The notes under the pieces are model-generated. The model did not search any database. It saw only the letters and a program-made list of their open reading frames with translations, and had not been told where the DNA came from. The translations under genes and the position numbers were made by a program. From Nitrospira sp. SB0677_bin_15 (GTDB lineage Bacteria; Nitrospirota; Nitrospiria; Nitrospirales; UBA8639), in assembly GCA_009842645.1 (NCBI GenBank), contig VYFB01000060.1:13575-63620 (forward strand): a DNA stretch of 50,046 nt, read 5' to 3'. Within the stretch, counting starts at the first letter, position 1, and each line of letters begins with the position of its first letter. Of this stretch, positions 1 through 10,442 are shown one piece after another.

Positions 1-55
1 GCTCTTCTGCTCTTCTGCTCTTCTGCTCTTCTGCTCTTCTGCTCTTCTGCTCTTC
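1..55. repeat. Tandem octamer repeat (GCTCTTCT)n, about 7 units, running off the window edge
   Basis: Perfect GCTCTTCT period-8 repeat from base 1 to 55, abutting the transposase stop codon. Confidence 0.95.
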
Positions 56-56
56 A

Positions 57-1013
57 TTATTGAAGACCTATTTTCGCTATCAATTCCTTGTACGGCAACC
101 GCTTTCCAATTATTGCATGCGCCAAACAGGTCATTTGATCAATCGTATCAAGACTGCGAGTATTATGCCGTCCGGCAAATTCATCCACGTAACGATGCAA
201 ATGTTTTCCACTCATCTTGTGATATGTGCCGTGGTAGCCTCGCTTGAGCATCGCCCAAAAAGATTCAATCCCATTCGTATGCGCCATCCCATCCACGTAT
301 TGTTTCGCCGAATGATTGACAGCATGATGAGCATAACCCAAGCCGTCAATATCCCGATACGATCCATGATCGTCCGTGTAGAGCGTGCTGCCTTTTTCCA
401 CGTGCTGTTCAATTTCCTGTTGCAACGTGCCTTGATCTGTTCCGGCAACCGGCTTCGCTGCGATCTGTCCGTCACGGGACTTCATGCCAAGAACCGCCTG
501 TTTGCCGGTTGTACCTCGTAATTTCTTCGGCTTTTGGCTCGCATGTTTATTCTTTTCTTTGCCGCCGATATAGGTTTCATCAATTTCCACGGAACCTGAT
601 AACACGGCGTGATCATCCATCCAGGCTTGTCGAATCTTTTGAGCCATCATCCACGCCGTCTTTTGCGTCACTTTCAAATCCCGATGCAATTTCATGCTCG
701 AAACACCTTTGAGGTTTGTGGACATGAGGTAGAAGCCAATCACCCATTTTCTCAAAGGAAGGTTGCTCGCTTGCATGACCGAGCAGGTTTTGACACTGAA
801 ATATTTTCGACAGGATGCACAATGATACGGCATGGGGTTGGCATTTGGGACTGGGTTGGTTTTGGTGGAAGCGCAATAGGGACAGGTCCGTCCATCTGCC
901 CAACGAATGGATTCAAACCAAGCTCGCGCGGCGGCTTCATTCGGAAACTGATCCATCAATTCAACAAGGCTAATTCCGGTTCGGTACGACTTGCCTGGGG
1001 CTTTGTGCGGCAT
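57..1013 (-). CDS. IS1595-family (ISXO2-like) transposase
   Basis: N-terminal zinc ribbon (CPYC...CASC) followed by ISXO2-like DDE domain (EIDETYIGGKEKNKH...DDHGSY...VNHSAKQYVDG..HTNGIESFWAMLKRGYHGTYH). Confidence 0.9.
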   Translation of the reverse strand: MPHKAPGKSYRTGISLVELMDQFPNEAAARAWFESIRWADGRTCPYCASTKTNPVPNANPMPYHCASCRKYFSVKTCSVMQASNLPLRKWVIGFYLMSTNLKGVSSMKLHRDLKVTQKTAWMMAQKIRQAWMDDHAVLSGSVEIDETYIGGKEKNKHASQKPKKLRGTTGKQAVLGMKSRDGQIAAKPVAGTDQGTLQQEIEQHVEKGSTLYTDDHGSYRDIDGLGYAHHAVNHSAKQYVDGMAHTNGIESFWAMLKRGYHGTYHKMSGKHLHRYVDEFAGRHNTRSLDTIDQMTCLAHAIIGKRLPYKELIAKIGLQ

Positions 1014-1083
1014 GATTCACTCTCCCATTTGATGATCGTTCAGTGTCTAGTAAAATATCATAAATAAGAGTGGGTGTCAAGGT

Positions 1084-1527
1084 TCAAGGCGTTATTTCTG
1101 CCAAATTTTCTTCTAAAGTTTCCCATTCATACCTGTTTGCCGTACTCATTTCATTAAACGCCTTTCTCGCTTTCTTCAAATCATTGTGTTGTGTGCAAGC
1201 AGTGATGATGGTTAAAAATTCTTTCCACAAACTCACTGAGCTATAATCATGCGGGAGAATAGGTGGACAATGTATGCCATAAGTTTGAAACTCTTGATAT
1301 AGTGTTTGAACTTTCATCAAGAGTTGTTGTGAGGGCTTCGTTTCAAACGTCATTTTATCGGCAATTGCCACAGACAAGTCATGACACCTTTGCCGATAGG
1401 CATCTCCCCATCGAACGCCAGGCAACCAAGAATAAATCACAAAGCCGGTATAGGCGACAGACGCACCTACAAAAAAACAAAGAAGAGGAATAAACAAAGC
1501 TGTCAAAAGATTAACTATTTCTGCCAT
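1084..1527 (-). CDS. Hypothetical protein with N-terminal transmembrane segment
   Basis: ORF 1084..1629; likely start at internal Met (MAEIVNLLTALFIPLLCFFVGASVAYTGF). Confidence 0.45.
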   Translation of the reverse strand: MAEIVNLLTALFIPLLCFFVGASVAYTGFVIYSWLPGVRWGDAYRQRCHDLSVAIADKMTFETKPSQQLLMKVQTLYQEFQTYGIHCPPILPHDYSSVSLWKEFLTIITACTQHNDLKKARKAFNEMSTANRYEWETLEENLAEITP

Positions 1528-1679
1528 TCGTTGCACCCTTTCTAAACAAAGAATAGACCCTACACTTGAGCTAACCCAACCAAAAGATACGCAGGTATGA
1601 ACAAAACGACTTGTGCCTGCTGACAGCATGCGGGCGATTCTACTTATTTGTTGCGAGGCTGTCTAGGATTGTATATAAG

Positions 1680-1790
1680 TCCCTTTGTAAGGAGGGGCAA
1701 GGGGAGGTAGAGACTAATATTCGTGGCGTCATCCGGCAACAAGTCTCTACCCCACCTATCCTCCCCTTACAAAGGGGAGGGATAACATCG
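1680..1790. repeat. Long imperfect inverted repeat downstream of carB
   Basis: CCCTTTGTAAGGAGGGGCAAGGGGAGGTAGAGACT pairs with AGTCTCTACCCCACCTATCCTCCCCTTACAAAGGG. Confidence 0.75.
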
Positions 1791-1873
1791 TCTACTCCAC
1801 CTGCATCCTCCATCCGGAAAAAGTTCCCGTCCTTACAAAGGAAGGGAACAGAAGAAACAGTCTGACAACTCCG

Positions 1874-4800
1874 TCAGGCCGGGTGGTAATCCTGTAACGG
1901 CTTGATCGTGAGTGGTGCTTTCTTCATGGCCTCGATGGCGGTCACTGCCGCCTGGATGCCCTGGATCGTCGTGAAATACGGAATGTTCTGTTGAAGTGCT
2001 TCCCGTCGAATGGGCAGCGAATCATGATGTGAGGAGGCGGTACCAACGGTATTGACGACCAACTGTGCTTGCCGGTTCTTAATGTGATCGACGAGATGGG
2101 GACGGCCTTCTTTGACCTTATTGACGGATTCCACGTGGAGGCCGCGTTCGCACAAATACTCGGCCGTTCCCCTTGTGGCTTGAAGCTTGAAACCTAACGT
2201 TTGCAGGCGCTTGGCGACGTTCACCGTCCCGGGTTTGTCACGGTCTTTCACGCTCATGATGATCGTGCCCATAGGAGGCAGACTCAGGCTCGCCGCGGCC
2301 TGGGATTTTGCAAACGCCCATCCGAAATCCTGATCGATCCCCATCACTTCTCCGGTTGAACGCATTTCAGGACCCAGAAGCACGTCGACGTTCCCCAGTT
2401 TCGTAAAGGGAAAAACCGATTCCTTGACCGCGACATGCCGTGTGACCGGAACATCGGTAAAATTCAGGTCACGGAGTGAATGTCCGACCATGGTTTTCAT
2501 GGCAAGTTTGGCCAGGGGGACTCCAATGGCTTTGCTCACGAACGGGACCGTTCGGGAAGCCCTGGGATTGACTTCCAGGACAAAGACCTCATTCCCCTGA
2601 ACGGCGAATTGTACGTTCATGAGGCCGACCACGTGAAGGTCGCGAGCCAAGGCCACGGTTTGGGTACGAATTCGATCGATCAAATCTTCCGGCAACGAGT
2701 GCGGAGGGAGGGAACAGGCCGAATCTCCCGAATGGATACCGGCTTCTTCCACGTGTTCCATGACGCCGGCCACGACAACGTCGACCCCGTCGGAAATTGC
2801 GTCCACGTCCACCTCGATGGCATCGGTCAAGTACTGATCAATCAAGAGAGGATATTGGTCGGCGCTCACGACCATATTTTCGACGTACGACCGAAGCGAT
2901 AGTTCATCGTAGACGATCTGCATCGCCCGTCCGCCCAGGACGTACGATGGACGGACGATCACCGGGTAGCCAATACGTGAAGCCACGGCATACGCTTCCT
3001 TGCCGGAGCGCGCCACACCGTTTCGGGGCTGCCGAAGTCCTAACGTGGTGATCAATGCGCTGAACCGCTCCCGATCTTCAGCGCGATCGATCTCATCCGG
3101 GCTTGTGCCTAAAATCTGGATTCCGGCTCGCGCCAACGGCAACGCCAGCTTGAGCGGCGTTTGCCCGCCGAATTGCACCACCACGCCCATGGGCCGTTCC
3201 ACTTCCATGACGTTCAGGACGTCTTCCTCGACCAGCGGTTCAAAATAGAGCCGGTCTGACGTGTCATAATCCGTGCTCACCGTTTCGGGATTGCAATTGA
3301 CCATGATGGTTTCGATGCCCAATTCCCGCAAGGCCAATGTGGCATGCACACAGCAATAATCGAATTCAATCCCCTGCCCGATCCGGTTCGGCCCGCCGCC
3401 CAAGATCACGACTTTTTCCCGATTCGTCGGACGCGCTTCGCATTCCTGACCGTACGTGGAATACAGGTAGGGAGTGAAGGCTTCGAATTCCGCGGCACAG
3501 GTATCGACTCGAGAATACGTGACGCGGCAATGGCGTAGACGTGTATCTCGAAACGTTCGCACGGTTGCCGGCGTCGCGTGAAGCAATTGGGCTAGTCGTT
3601 GATCCGAAAACCCCAGACGTTTGGCGTCCTTGAGAAGTTCAAGTTCCGTCGGGTCACTGAAGAGTTGGTCCAGTATTGATACGCCCGTTGTCTCTTGGGC
3701 ATGGATACGGGCTTGCCTTAACAGTTGCTGTTCAAACAGGACGAGTTCTTCGAGTTGATCCAAAAACCAGGGATCGACGTGCGTGGCCGCAAAGATTTCA
3801 TCCTTGGAGATTTTAATCCGCAGGCCATCCGCGACGTGCCAGGGGCGGTCCGGATGGGCGACCTGCATGGCCGTCCTGACGTGTTCCGACACGGATGGAT
3901 CGAGTTCGTCTCCCTGAAGATAATGATCCAACCCATTGAGGGAGATCAGGCCGCAACGGTCGATTTCCAGGGAGCGCAAGGCTTTTTGAAACGCTTCCTT
4001 GAACGTTCTTCCCAAGGCCATCGCCTCGCCCACGGATTTCATCTGGGTCGTGAGCGTGGGATTGGAGCCATGGAATTTTTCAAAAGCGAATCGAGGGATT
4101 TTGACGACAACGTAGTCGATGGTGGGTTCAAAAGAGGCTTGCGTCACCTTGGTAATGTCATTGGTAATTTCATCCAGGGTATACCCGACTGCCAGTTTCG
4201 CCGCGATTTTCGCAATCGGAAAACCAGTGGCCTTGGAGGCCAAAGCCGAACTCCGGGACACGCGCGGATTCATTTCAATCACGATCATCTCCCCGTTCCG
4301 GGGGTTGAGGGCGAATTGAATGTTCGACCCGCCGGTATCCACGCCGATCTCCTGGATAATACGAATCGCGGCGTCCCGCATGCGTTGGTATTCTTTATCC
4401 GTCAGAGTCATGGCCGGAGCCACCGTAATGCTGTCGCCGGTATGGATACCCATGGCGTCGAAGTTTTCGATGGGACAGACGATGACGACGTTATCGTTCA
4501 GGTCCCGCATGACCTCGAGTTCATATTCTTTCCATCCGATCAACGAACGTTCAATCAATGCCTCCCCGACCGGACTGGTCAACAACGCCCAATCAACGTA
4601 CCGTTCGAACTCTTCACGATTATACGCAATGTTCCCGCCGCTTCCTCCCAACGTGAAGGAGGGACGCACAATAGCCGGAAATTCGACGATTTCCAGAAAA
4701 CTTACGGCGTCTTCCCGGTTTCGAATCAACCGGCTCAGCGGCGTGTCCACACCGATATTGTGCATGGCCCGTTTGAACGCTTCTCGATCTTCAGCCTTGT

Positions 4801-5170
4801 TGATCGCTTCGTAATTGGCCCCGATGAGTTGCACGTTGTACTTTTCAAGCAGGCCCTGTTCGTGAAGGCGCATGGTCACGTTCAACGCCGTTTGACCGCC
4901 CATCGTGGGAAGCAAGGCATCGGGACGTTCCTGCTCAAGAATCCGCTCCACCACCTCGACCGTAATGGGTTCAACATAGGTTCGATCCGCCAGCTCCAGA
5001 TCGGTCATAATCGTGGCGGGATTACTGTTGATGAGCACCACTTCATACCCTTCCTGTTTCAAGGTCTTACAGGCCTGAGTGCCGGAATAATCGAACTCAC
5101 AGGCTTGGCCGATCACAATAGGCCCGGAGCCGATCAGGAGAATGCGCCGCAAGTCGGTGCGTTTCGGCAT
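1874..5170 (-). CDS. carB: Carbamoyl-phosphate synthase large subunit
   Basis: 1098 aa with tandem ATP-grasp halves ([71 protein letters not shown]). Confidence 0.98.
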   Translation of the reverse strand: MPKRTDLRRILLIGSGPIVIGQACEFDYSGTQACKTLKQEGYEVVLINSNPATIMTDLELADRTYVEPITVEVVERILEQERPDALLPTMGGQTALNVTMRLHEQGLLEKYNVQLIGANYEAINKAEDREAFKRAMHNIGVDTPLSRLIRNREDAVSFLEIVEFPAIVRPSFTLGGSGGNIAYNREEFERYVDWALLTSPVGEALIERSLIGWKEYELEVMRDLNDNVVIVCPIENFDAMGIHTGDSITVAPAMTLTDKEYQRMRDAAIRIIQEIGVDTGGSNIQFALNPRNGEMIVIEMNPRVSRSSALASKATGFPIAKIAAKLAVGYTLDEITNDITKVTQASFEPTIDYVVVKIPRFAFEKFHGSNPTLTTQMKSVGEAMALGRTFKEAFQKALRSLEIDRCGLISLNGLDHYLQGDELDPSVSEHVRTAMQVAHPDRPWHVADGLRIKISKDEIFAATHVDPWFLDQLEELVLFEQQLLRQARIHAQETTGVSILDQLFSDPTELELLKDAKRLGFSDQRLAQLLHATPATVRTFRDTRLRHCRVTYSRVDTCAAEFEAFTPYLYSTYGQECEARPTNREKVVILGGGPNRIGQGIEFDYCCVHATLALRELGIETIMVNCNPETVSTDYDTSDRLYFEPLVEEDVLNVMEVERPMGVVVQFGGQTPLKLALPLARAGIQILGTSPDEIDRAEDRERFSALITTLGLRQPRNGVARSGKEAYAVASRIGYPVIVRPSYVLGGRAMQIVYDELSLRSYVENMVVSADQYPLLIDQYLTDAIEVDVDAISDGVDVVVAGVMEHVEEAGIHSGDSACSLPPHSLPEDLIDRIRTQTVALARDLHVVGLMNVQFAVQGNEVFVLEVNPRASRTVPFVSKAIGVPLAKLAMKTMVGHSLRDLNFTDVPVTRHVAVKESVFPFTKLGNVDVLLGPEMRSTGEVMGIDQDFGWAFAKSQAAASLSLPPMGTIIMSVKDRDKPGTVNVAKRLQTLGFKLQATRGTAEYLCERGLHVESVNKVKEGRPHLVDHIKNRQAQLVVNTVGTASSHHDSLPIRREALQQNIPYFTTIQGIQAAVTAIEAMKKAPLTIKPLQDYHPA

Positions 5171-5176
5171 GCAGTG

Positions 5177-6115
5177 TCAGCTCTTTGAGGGTGAAGCCGG
5201 CGTCGAGGTCTGGGGTTCGGAGGTGCCTGGGACAATGGCCGAGTCGCTATTTTCGCGTGGTCGATAGAATTTCATAGCCTCGGGAATCCATTCCTGTATT
5301 TGCCGAATCCGCGTGACATCCGAAGGGTGAGTCGAAAGAAATTCAGGGACGGCCGCATTGGAGCGGAAACAATATTTCCCGATCATCTGCTTCGGGCACC
5401 CACTCATTCGCTCCCAGAAACCAATAGCTTCACGAGGGTCATATCCGGCCTTTGCCATGAGTCTCAGCCCAACGTAGTCAGCTTCCGATTCCTGTTTCCG
5501 ATTGTGCGGAAGCGTCACGCCAACGCCGTACGCACTCATGGCACCCATGGCAAGTTGGGGATTGACGGCGCCGCTGGCTGCCCCGGCAATCATGCCTATT
5601 TGTGCGATTTGATCGAGAACCCCACGACTCATGCGTTCGGCGCCATGGCGCTGAAGGGCATGTGCGATTTCATGGGCCATGACCGTGGCTAGCCCGTCTT
5701 CGTTTTTCGCGTGTTTCAGGATGCCCGTAAAAATCGCAACTTTGCCCCCGGGCAAGGCAAAGGCATTGACCATTTGGTCGTCTTGAATGACCGCAAATTC
5801 CCAATGGTATTCCGGTTTGTCGGCTGCCTCGGCAATACGTCGGCCCACGCGGTTGACCATTTCATTGATTTCGGGATTTGCACTGAGCCGAGCCTGTCGC
5901 AATACGTCGCGAAACGCACTGACTCCCAATGCGATTTCCTTTTCCTCCGAAAGAAAAATCACCTGGTCACGCGCAGTCCCCGGAGCTTTGATGCAACCGG
6001 CCAACAACAGGAGCCCGCAGAGAAATATTGACAACTCTCTCGCCCCTTGAGAGAGAGGGCCGGGGTGAGGGGGTCTTTTCTTTTCCCTTCTTTGTATCAA
6101 CGAATGACTGAACAT
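5177..6115 (-). CDS. M48-family zinc metallopeptidase, putative lipoprotein
   Basis: HEIAHALQRHGAERMSRG (HExxH) and ESEADYVGLRLMAKAGYDP; lipobox LLLLAGC. The N-terminus before it is repeat-derived. Confidence 0.9.
   Translation of the reverse strand: MFSHSLIQRREKKRPPHPGPLSQGARELSIFLCGLLLLAGCIKAPGTARDQVIFLSEEKEIALGVSAFRDVLRQARLSANPEINEMVNRVGRRIAEAADKPEYHWEFAVIQDDQMVNAFALPGGKVAIFTGILKHAKNEDGLATVMAHEIAHALQRHGAERMSRGVLDQIAQIGMIAGAASGAVNPQLAMGAMSAYGVGVTLPHNRKQESEADYVGLRLMAKAGYDPREAIGFWERMSGCPKQMIGKYCFRSNAAVPEFLSTHPSDVTRIRQIQEWIPEAMKFYRPRENSDSAIVPGTSEPQTSTPASPSKS
6035..6073. repeat. REP-like palindromic repeat (CCCTCACCCC-GGCCCTCTC...GAGAGGG family)
   Basis: CTCTCTCGCCCCTTGAGAGAGAGGGCCGGGGTGAGGGGG; many sister copies in the window. 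Confidence 0.8.
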
Positions 6116-6126
6116 TGACGGTTCCC

Positions 6127-6201
6127 GTAGGTCGGGTTAGCCGCAGGCGTAACCCGACACCCTGCCAAACCGTCGGATTACGCTTCGCTAATCCGACCTA
6201 C
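6127..6201. repeat. Composite palindromic repeat GTAGGTCGGGTTAGC...GCTAATCCGACCTAC
   Basis: Two nested hairpins; sister copies at 37088..37174, 23168..23200 and 29607..29636. Confidence 0.85.
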
Positions 6202-6246
6202 AACGACTCATGTGATCGCAAATGGTACTAAGCATATCCATCGTTC

Positions 6247-7215
6247 CTACGGAAGCCAAAGATACATAAACGCCGGTGTGCCTCCCGCTAGCAGCAGCGA
6301 AACCGGAGCGAGTTTGGGAAAAGTCCAATCGGTCGGAGCAAGCCCCCCTGGCCCTTGGGCATAAATATTCGGGTGATATCCGCCTGCCCGCTGGTACATG
6401 ACAACCTGCGCTTCCTCAATCCCGGCTTTCTCCTTGGCCAGTCCGATGGCGTCATCCAAATAGCCTATCACGTCAACCAAGCCAAGGTCTTGAGCCTGGG
6501 TTGCCGAATAAATTCGACCATCAGCCAACCGGCGAATGGTTTCGGGCTTCAGATTCGGTCTTCCTTGTTCAATGACCCGAAGGAACCGGTCATAAAAATT
6601 ATCGATCACGCCTTGAAAAATGGCCCGGTCCTGTTCGGTCATCGTGCGGAACGGTGAACCCATGTCTTTATGGGGTCCCGACGTCACGGCATCGGCCCGG
6701 ACGCCTATTTTTTCCATCAAACCCGACGCATTGAGCGTCAACATAATAACCCCGAGACTACCCGTGACCGACGATGGATGCGCCACAACCTGATCGGCAG
6801 CCATCGCCACGTAATAGCCGCCCGAGGTGCCCAGGTCCATGATAGAGGCAATGATTGGAATTTCCCGGGTTTTTTTCAATTCCTTAATTTCATGATACAA
6901 AATATCCGAGGCCGTGACCGTACCGCCCGGCGTGTTGATCCGAAAAACGATCGCCTTGACGTCTTCGTCATCCTCAGCCTTGGCAAGTTCTTCCTTGAAT
7001 CGTGCCGGCAGGCTGAGCCGGTCAAAGAACCTGTCAAGAACGCCACCGGGTTTTGCGGAGGTCAAAATCCCGGAAACCTCGACCAACAGGATTTTATCCT
7101 GTCCCTCTCCTGAAAGCACGACTTCCTCCAACGGGCTTGCCCGAGGGAACAGGGACGAGGTCATACAGCTTGTCGTCGTTAGCAACAGGCAGCCAAGAAG
7201 AAAGAATTTAGGCAT
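6247..7215 (-). CDS. sppA: Signal peptide peptidase SppA-like S49 serine protease
   Basis: VKAIVFRINTPGGTVTASDILYHEI; MDLGTSGGYYVAMAADQVVAHPSSVTGSLGVIM. Confidence 0.9.
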   Translation of the reverse strand: MPKFFLLGCLLLTTTSCMTSSLFPRASPLEEVVLSGEGQDKILLVEVSGILTSAKPGGVLDRFFDRLSLPARFKEELAKAEDDEDVKAIVFRINTPGGTVTASDILYHEIKELKKTREIPIIASIMDLGTSGGYYVAMAADQVVAHPSSVTGSLGVIMLTLNASGLMEKIGVRADAVTSGPHKDMGSPFRTMTEQDRAIFQGVIDNFYDRFLRVIEQGRPNLKPETIRRLADGRIYSATQAQDLGLVDVIGYLDDAIGLAKEKAGIEEAQVVMYQRAGGYHPNIYAQGPGGLAPTDWTFPKLAPVSLLLAGGTPAFMYLWLP

Positions 7216-8389
7216 GGGCTTGTTCCATCATGGTTCGAAATTGACTGAACAGGTATGAAGAATCATGCGGACCCGGAGAAGCCTCCGGATGATACTGGAC
7301 CGAGAGCACCGGCACCGCTGTTCCAACGAGGCCTTCCAGACATTGATCATTGAGGCTCACGTGCGTCGCCTGGAATGGCCCCCAAGGCGTCTCCAGCAGA
7401 CCCTTGGGGTCTTCGGCTGAAGACAGACGAACCGCAAAATTGTGATTTTGTGAGGTAATTTCCACTTTTCCGGATCGCAAATCCATCACCGGATGGTTGG
7501 CACCGTGATGTCCGAATTTCAATTTGTACGCGGAGAGTCCCAATGCCAACCCCAACATCTGGTGACCGAGACAGATTCCCATGATCGGCCGCCATCCGAG
7601 AAGAGCCCGGATATGGGGCACGGCATAGGACACCTCCTCGGGGTCCCCGGGGCCATTGGACAGGAAAACACCGTCCGGATTCAGGGTGCGAACCGTCTCC
7701 GCAGTCGTGGATGCGGGAACAACGGTGACTGTACACCCTTCATCCACCAGCCGCCGTAAAATATTCTGTTTCACGCCAAAATCGTAGACCACAACGTGGA
7801 ATTGTCTCGCCGGAACCGGATCGACTTGTCCGTTTGCATTTAACCGTTGGGGCCAAGCCCCGGTGCCTTCGTTCCAATGATACGCGGAATCGCAGGTCAC
7901 GGTCCCAACCAGATCCTGTTCGGAAATGGAGGGCAGTGCGTTGGCTTTTGCAACAAGATCGTCAAGTGAGCCGTTCACGCCGGCTCCGTGGGAGATGATA
8001 CCCGCCTGCGAACCATGGGTGCGCAAATGGCGCGTCAGGAACCGGGTGTCGATGCCTTCAATCCCCACGATTTGATGATGCACCAAATACTCGTGCAACG
8101 AAAGTTCCGAGCGCCAATTACTGGGGCGACGGGACGCTTCATTGACGATAAATCCTTCGGCCCACGTGCGACGGGATTCATTGTCCTCCGGCGAAATACC
8201 GTAATTGCCGATATGCGGGCAGGTCATCAGCACCATTTGTCCCTTGTAGGACGGGTCCGTGAGGATTTCCTGATACCCGGTCATTGCGGTATTGAACACC
8301 ACCTCACCGGACGCCTCACCCTCAAATCCCAAAGCCCGTCCTTCAAGAACGGTCCCATCGGCTAATGCCAGAATTGCTTGTTTTGTCAT
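7208..8389 (-). CDS. carA: Carbamoyl-phosphate synthase small subunit
   Basis: Glutamine amidotransferase motif GWRPIMGICLGHQMLGLALG; FNTAMTGYQEILTDPSY. Confidence 0.97.
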   Translation of the reverse strand: MTKQAILALADGTVLEGRALGFEGEASGEVVFNTAMTGYQEILTDPSYKGQMVLMTCPHIGNYGISPEDNESRRTWAEGFIVNEASRRPSNWRSELSLHEYLVHHQIVGIEGIDTRFLTRHLRTHGSQAGIISHGAGVNGSLDDLVAKANALPSISEQDLVGTVTCDSAYHWNEGTGAWPQRLNANGQVDPVPARQFHVVVYDFGVKQNILRRLVDEGCTVTVVPASTTAETVRTLNPDGVFLSNGPGDPEEVSYAVPHIRALLGWRPIMGICLGHQMLGLALGLSAYKLKFGHHGANHPVMDLRSGKVEITSQNHNFAVRLSSAEDPKGLLETPWGPFQATHVSLNDQCLEGLVGTAVPVLSVQYHPEASPGPHDSSYLFSQFRTMMEQAHA

Positions 8390-8473
8390 CAGACAGATAC
8401 CCTTCGGTCATCCTCGACCATATAAACTGGATCCCCGATTAAAGATGTCGGGGACGAATCCAGTGTCTTTTCT

Positions 8474-9064
8474 TTATTCTTTCTTTATCCCCCTCACCCC
8501 AACCCTCTCCCTCCAGGGGAGAGGGTGTTCAGTAGGGACAGGCCCCTGTGCCTGTCCGACCAGTTTGACCACGAGCAAACTGATAGCCAGCCCGGCATTG
8601 ATCAGGTGAAAGCCCCGCACGACCATATGCATTCGGAAAAAAGCCTCAAGGGCTGCTTTTTTGGCTTCCTGCGAGTCTGCTTCAAACGCAATCTCCTGTA
8701 AGGCAACGGCTTTGGGTCCCAGGACCGCGACAATCAACGCCGTCACAAACGTGAGAGCCATCAACAGGCCAACCTCGGATCGTTTCAACGGCGGATTCCC
8801 TTGCGGCTTCTGCCGGTGTTTCCAATAGCGAAAACTCGCCGTGCCGATCAACACCGCGACGACGCCCACGGTTACGGCATTATACCCATCAAAAACTCGG
8901 CGCAAAAACCGTCCGCCCGTTTCCATCCCCAGGGTATTAAATACCGCGGGAATCACCATCGTCAGGAGCGCGGTCAGGCTTCCGATCCACATCATGAGCC
9001 CCAACAATTCCAGCAAGGAACAGGAAAGCTGCCAGCCTGAAACGCGCAGAACCATTTTGCTCAC
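8474..9064 (-). CDS. DUF4149/TMEM205-like membrane protein
   Basis: Four predicted TM segments (LLGLMMWIGSLTALLTMVIPAVFNTLG...). The C-terminus (EHPLPWRERVGVRGIKKE) reads through a REP repeat. Confidence 0.65.
   Translation of the reverse strand: MSKMVLRVSGWQLSCSLLELLGLMMWIGSLTALLTMVIPAVFNTLGMETGGRFLRRVFDGYNAVTVGVVAVLIGTASFRYWKHRQKPQGNPPLKRSEVGLLMALTFVTALIVAVLGPKAVALQEIAFEADSQEAKKAALEAFFRMHMVVRGFHLINAGLAISLLVVKLVGQAQGPVPTEHPLPWRERVGVRGIKKE
8489..8525. repeat. REP-like palindromic repeat
   Basis: CCCCTCACCCCAACCCTCTCCCTCCAGGGGAGAGGG. Confidence 0.85.
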
Positions 9065-10368
9065 AATGTTTCTTCTCGATCATACACGATGATCCCGCCG
9101 ACGAACGTCTTGACCACCTTCCCCTTCATGGTCCAACCGGCATACGGCGTATTGCGGCTCAGGGAATGCAGCCGAGCGACGTCCACGACCCATGTGGCAT
9201 TGAGATCGATTAACGTAACGTCCGCTTCACCACCCGGGGCTAAGGTGCCGTACGGCAAACCAAACACCCGGGCCGGTTCCCGCGTCAGCTTGGCGATGGC
9301 CTGTTCCAGCGTCAGTATCCCCTCCTCGACAAGATTCAGGGTGAGCGGGAAGGCCGTTTCCAATCCGATGATACCGAACGGAGCCTCGTCGAATTCCAAC
9401 TGTTTCTCCTGAACGGCATGCGGCGCATGATCCGTAGCCACGATATCGATGGTGTGATCCTGCAACCCTTCCTTGATGGCCCGGACGTCCTCATCCGTCC
9501 GTAACGGGGGATTCATTTTGGCGTTGGTGTCATAGGAACGAACGGCTTCATCCGTGAGCGAAAAATGATGCGGGCAGGCCTCGGCGGTAACGGGAATCCC
9601 ACGTGCCTTGGCTTCCCGCGTCATTCGGACCGAGCCCAACGTGCTGACGTGAGGCAAATGCAACCGTGCGCCGGTCAATTCGGCCAGGGCAATATTCCGG
9701 GCGACCATGACTTCTTCCGCGGCTTTCGGGATTCCAGGAATGCCCAGTTCGGTGGATACCGCGCCTTCATGCATACAGCCACCCCGTGAAAGCTGTGAGT
9801 CTTCACAGTGATCGATGACCGGAAGGTGAAAAGCCGAGGCATATTCCATGGCTCGACGCATGACCAGACTGTTCATGACCGGAACCCCATCATCGGAAAT
9901 GGCCACGCAGCCGGCATCGAACAGTTCCCCGATTTCCGCGAGCTCCTCTCCTTTCGATCCCTTGGTAATGGCCCCGATGGGAAAGACCCTGGCTTTCCCG
10001 GCAGCCGCGGCCTGGGCAAGGATAAATTCCGTGATCGACCGGGAATCGTTGACAGGGTAAGTATTGGGCATGCAACACACCGAGGTGAAGCCGCCGGCCA
10101 CGGCCGCGGCGCTGCCCGTGGCAATCGTTTCCTTATATTCGAATCCCGGTTCCCGAAAATGAACGTGCAAATCCACAAAACCCGGACACACGAGCAGATC
10201 CTTGGCGTCGATAATCTTCAGCCCTTTGACCTTCTGCAATTTTTGTTGCAGGTTCGGCTCCACCGCACTGATTTTTCCCTCTTCGATCAACACGTCAGCC
10301 ACGCCGTTCCATTGACCGGGATCAATCACGTGTCCGCCGGCAATGAGTATTTTCACGTCATTCGTCAT
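9061..10368 (-). CDS. pyrC: Dihydroorotase
   Basis: DLHVHFREPGFEYKETIATGSAAAVAGGFTSVCCMPNT; DIVATDHAPH. Confidence 0.97.
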   Translation of the reverse strand: MTNDVKILIAGGHVIDPGQWNGVADVLIEEGKISAVEPNLQQKLQKVKGLKIIDAKDLLVCPGFVDLHVHFREPGFEYKETIATGSAAAVAGGFTSVCCMPNTYPVNDSRSITEFILAQAAAAGKARVFPIGAITKGSKGEELAEIGELFDAGCVAISDDGVPVMNSLVMRRAMEYASAFHLPVIDHCEDSQLSRGGCMHEGAVSTELGIPGIPKAAEEVMVARNIALAELTGARLHLPHVSTLGSVRMTREAKARGIPVTAEACPHHFSLTDEAVRSYDTNAKMNPPLRTDEDVRAIKEGLQDHTIDIVATDHAPHAVQEKQLEFDEAPFGIIGLETAFPLTLNLVEEGILTLEQAIAKLTREPARVFGLPYGTLAPGGEADVTLIDLNATWVVDVARLHSLSRNTPYAGWTMKGKVVKTFVGGIIVYDREETL

Positions 10369-10442
10369 AGAGGGTTACCTCCATCTCGTCGGGTTACACC
10401 CTTCGACAAGTTCAGGGTTAACCCAACCTACGAGACTTATCA

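Noticed and set aside
57-1080. Complete IS1595 element with terminal inverted repeats
   Set aside because: Transposase is clear, but I could not match a convincing TIR pair; the left end is obscured by the octamer array at the window edge.
3725-5188. 487-aa plus-strand ORF antisense to carB
   Set aside because: Fully overlaps the unmistakable carB gene; composition is that of an antisense shadow ORF.
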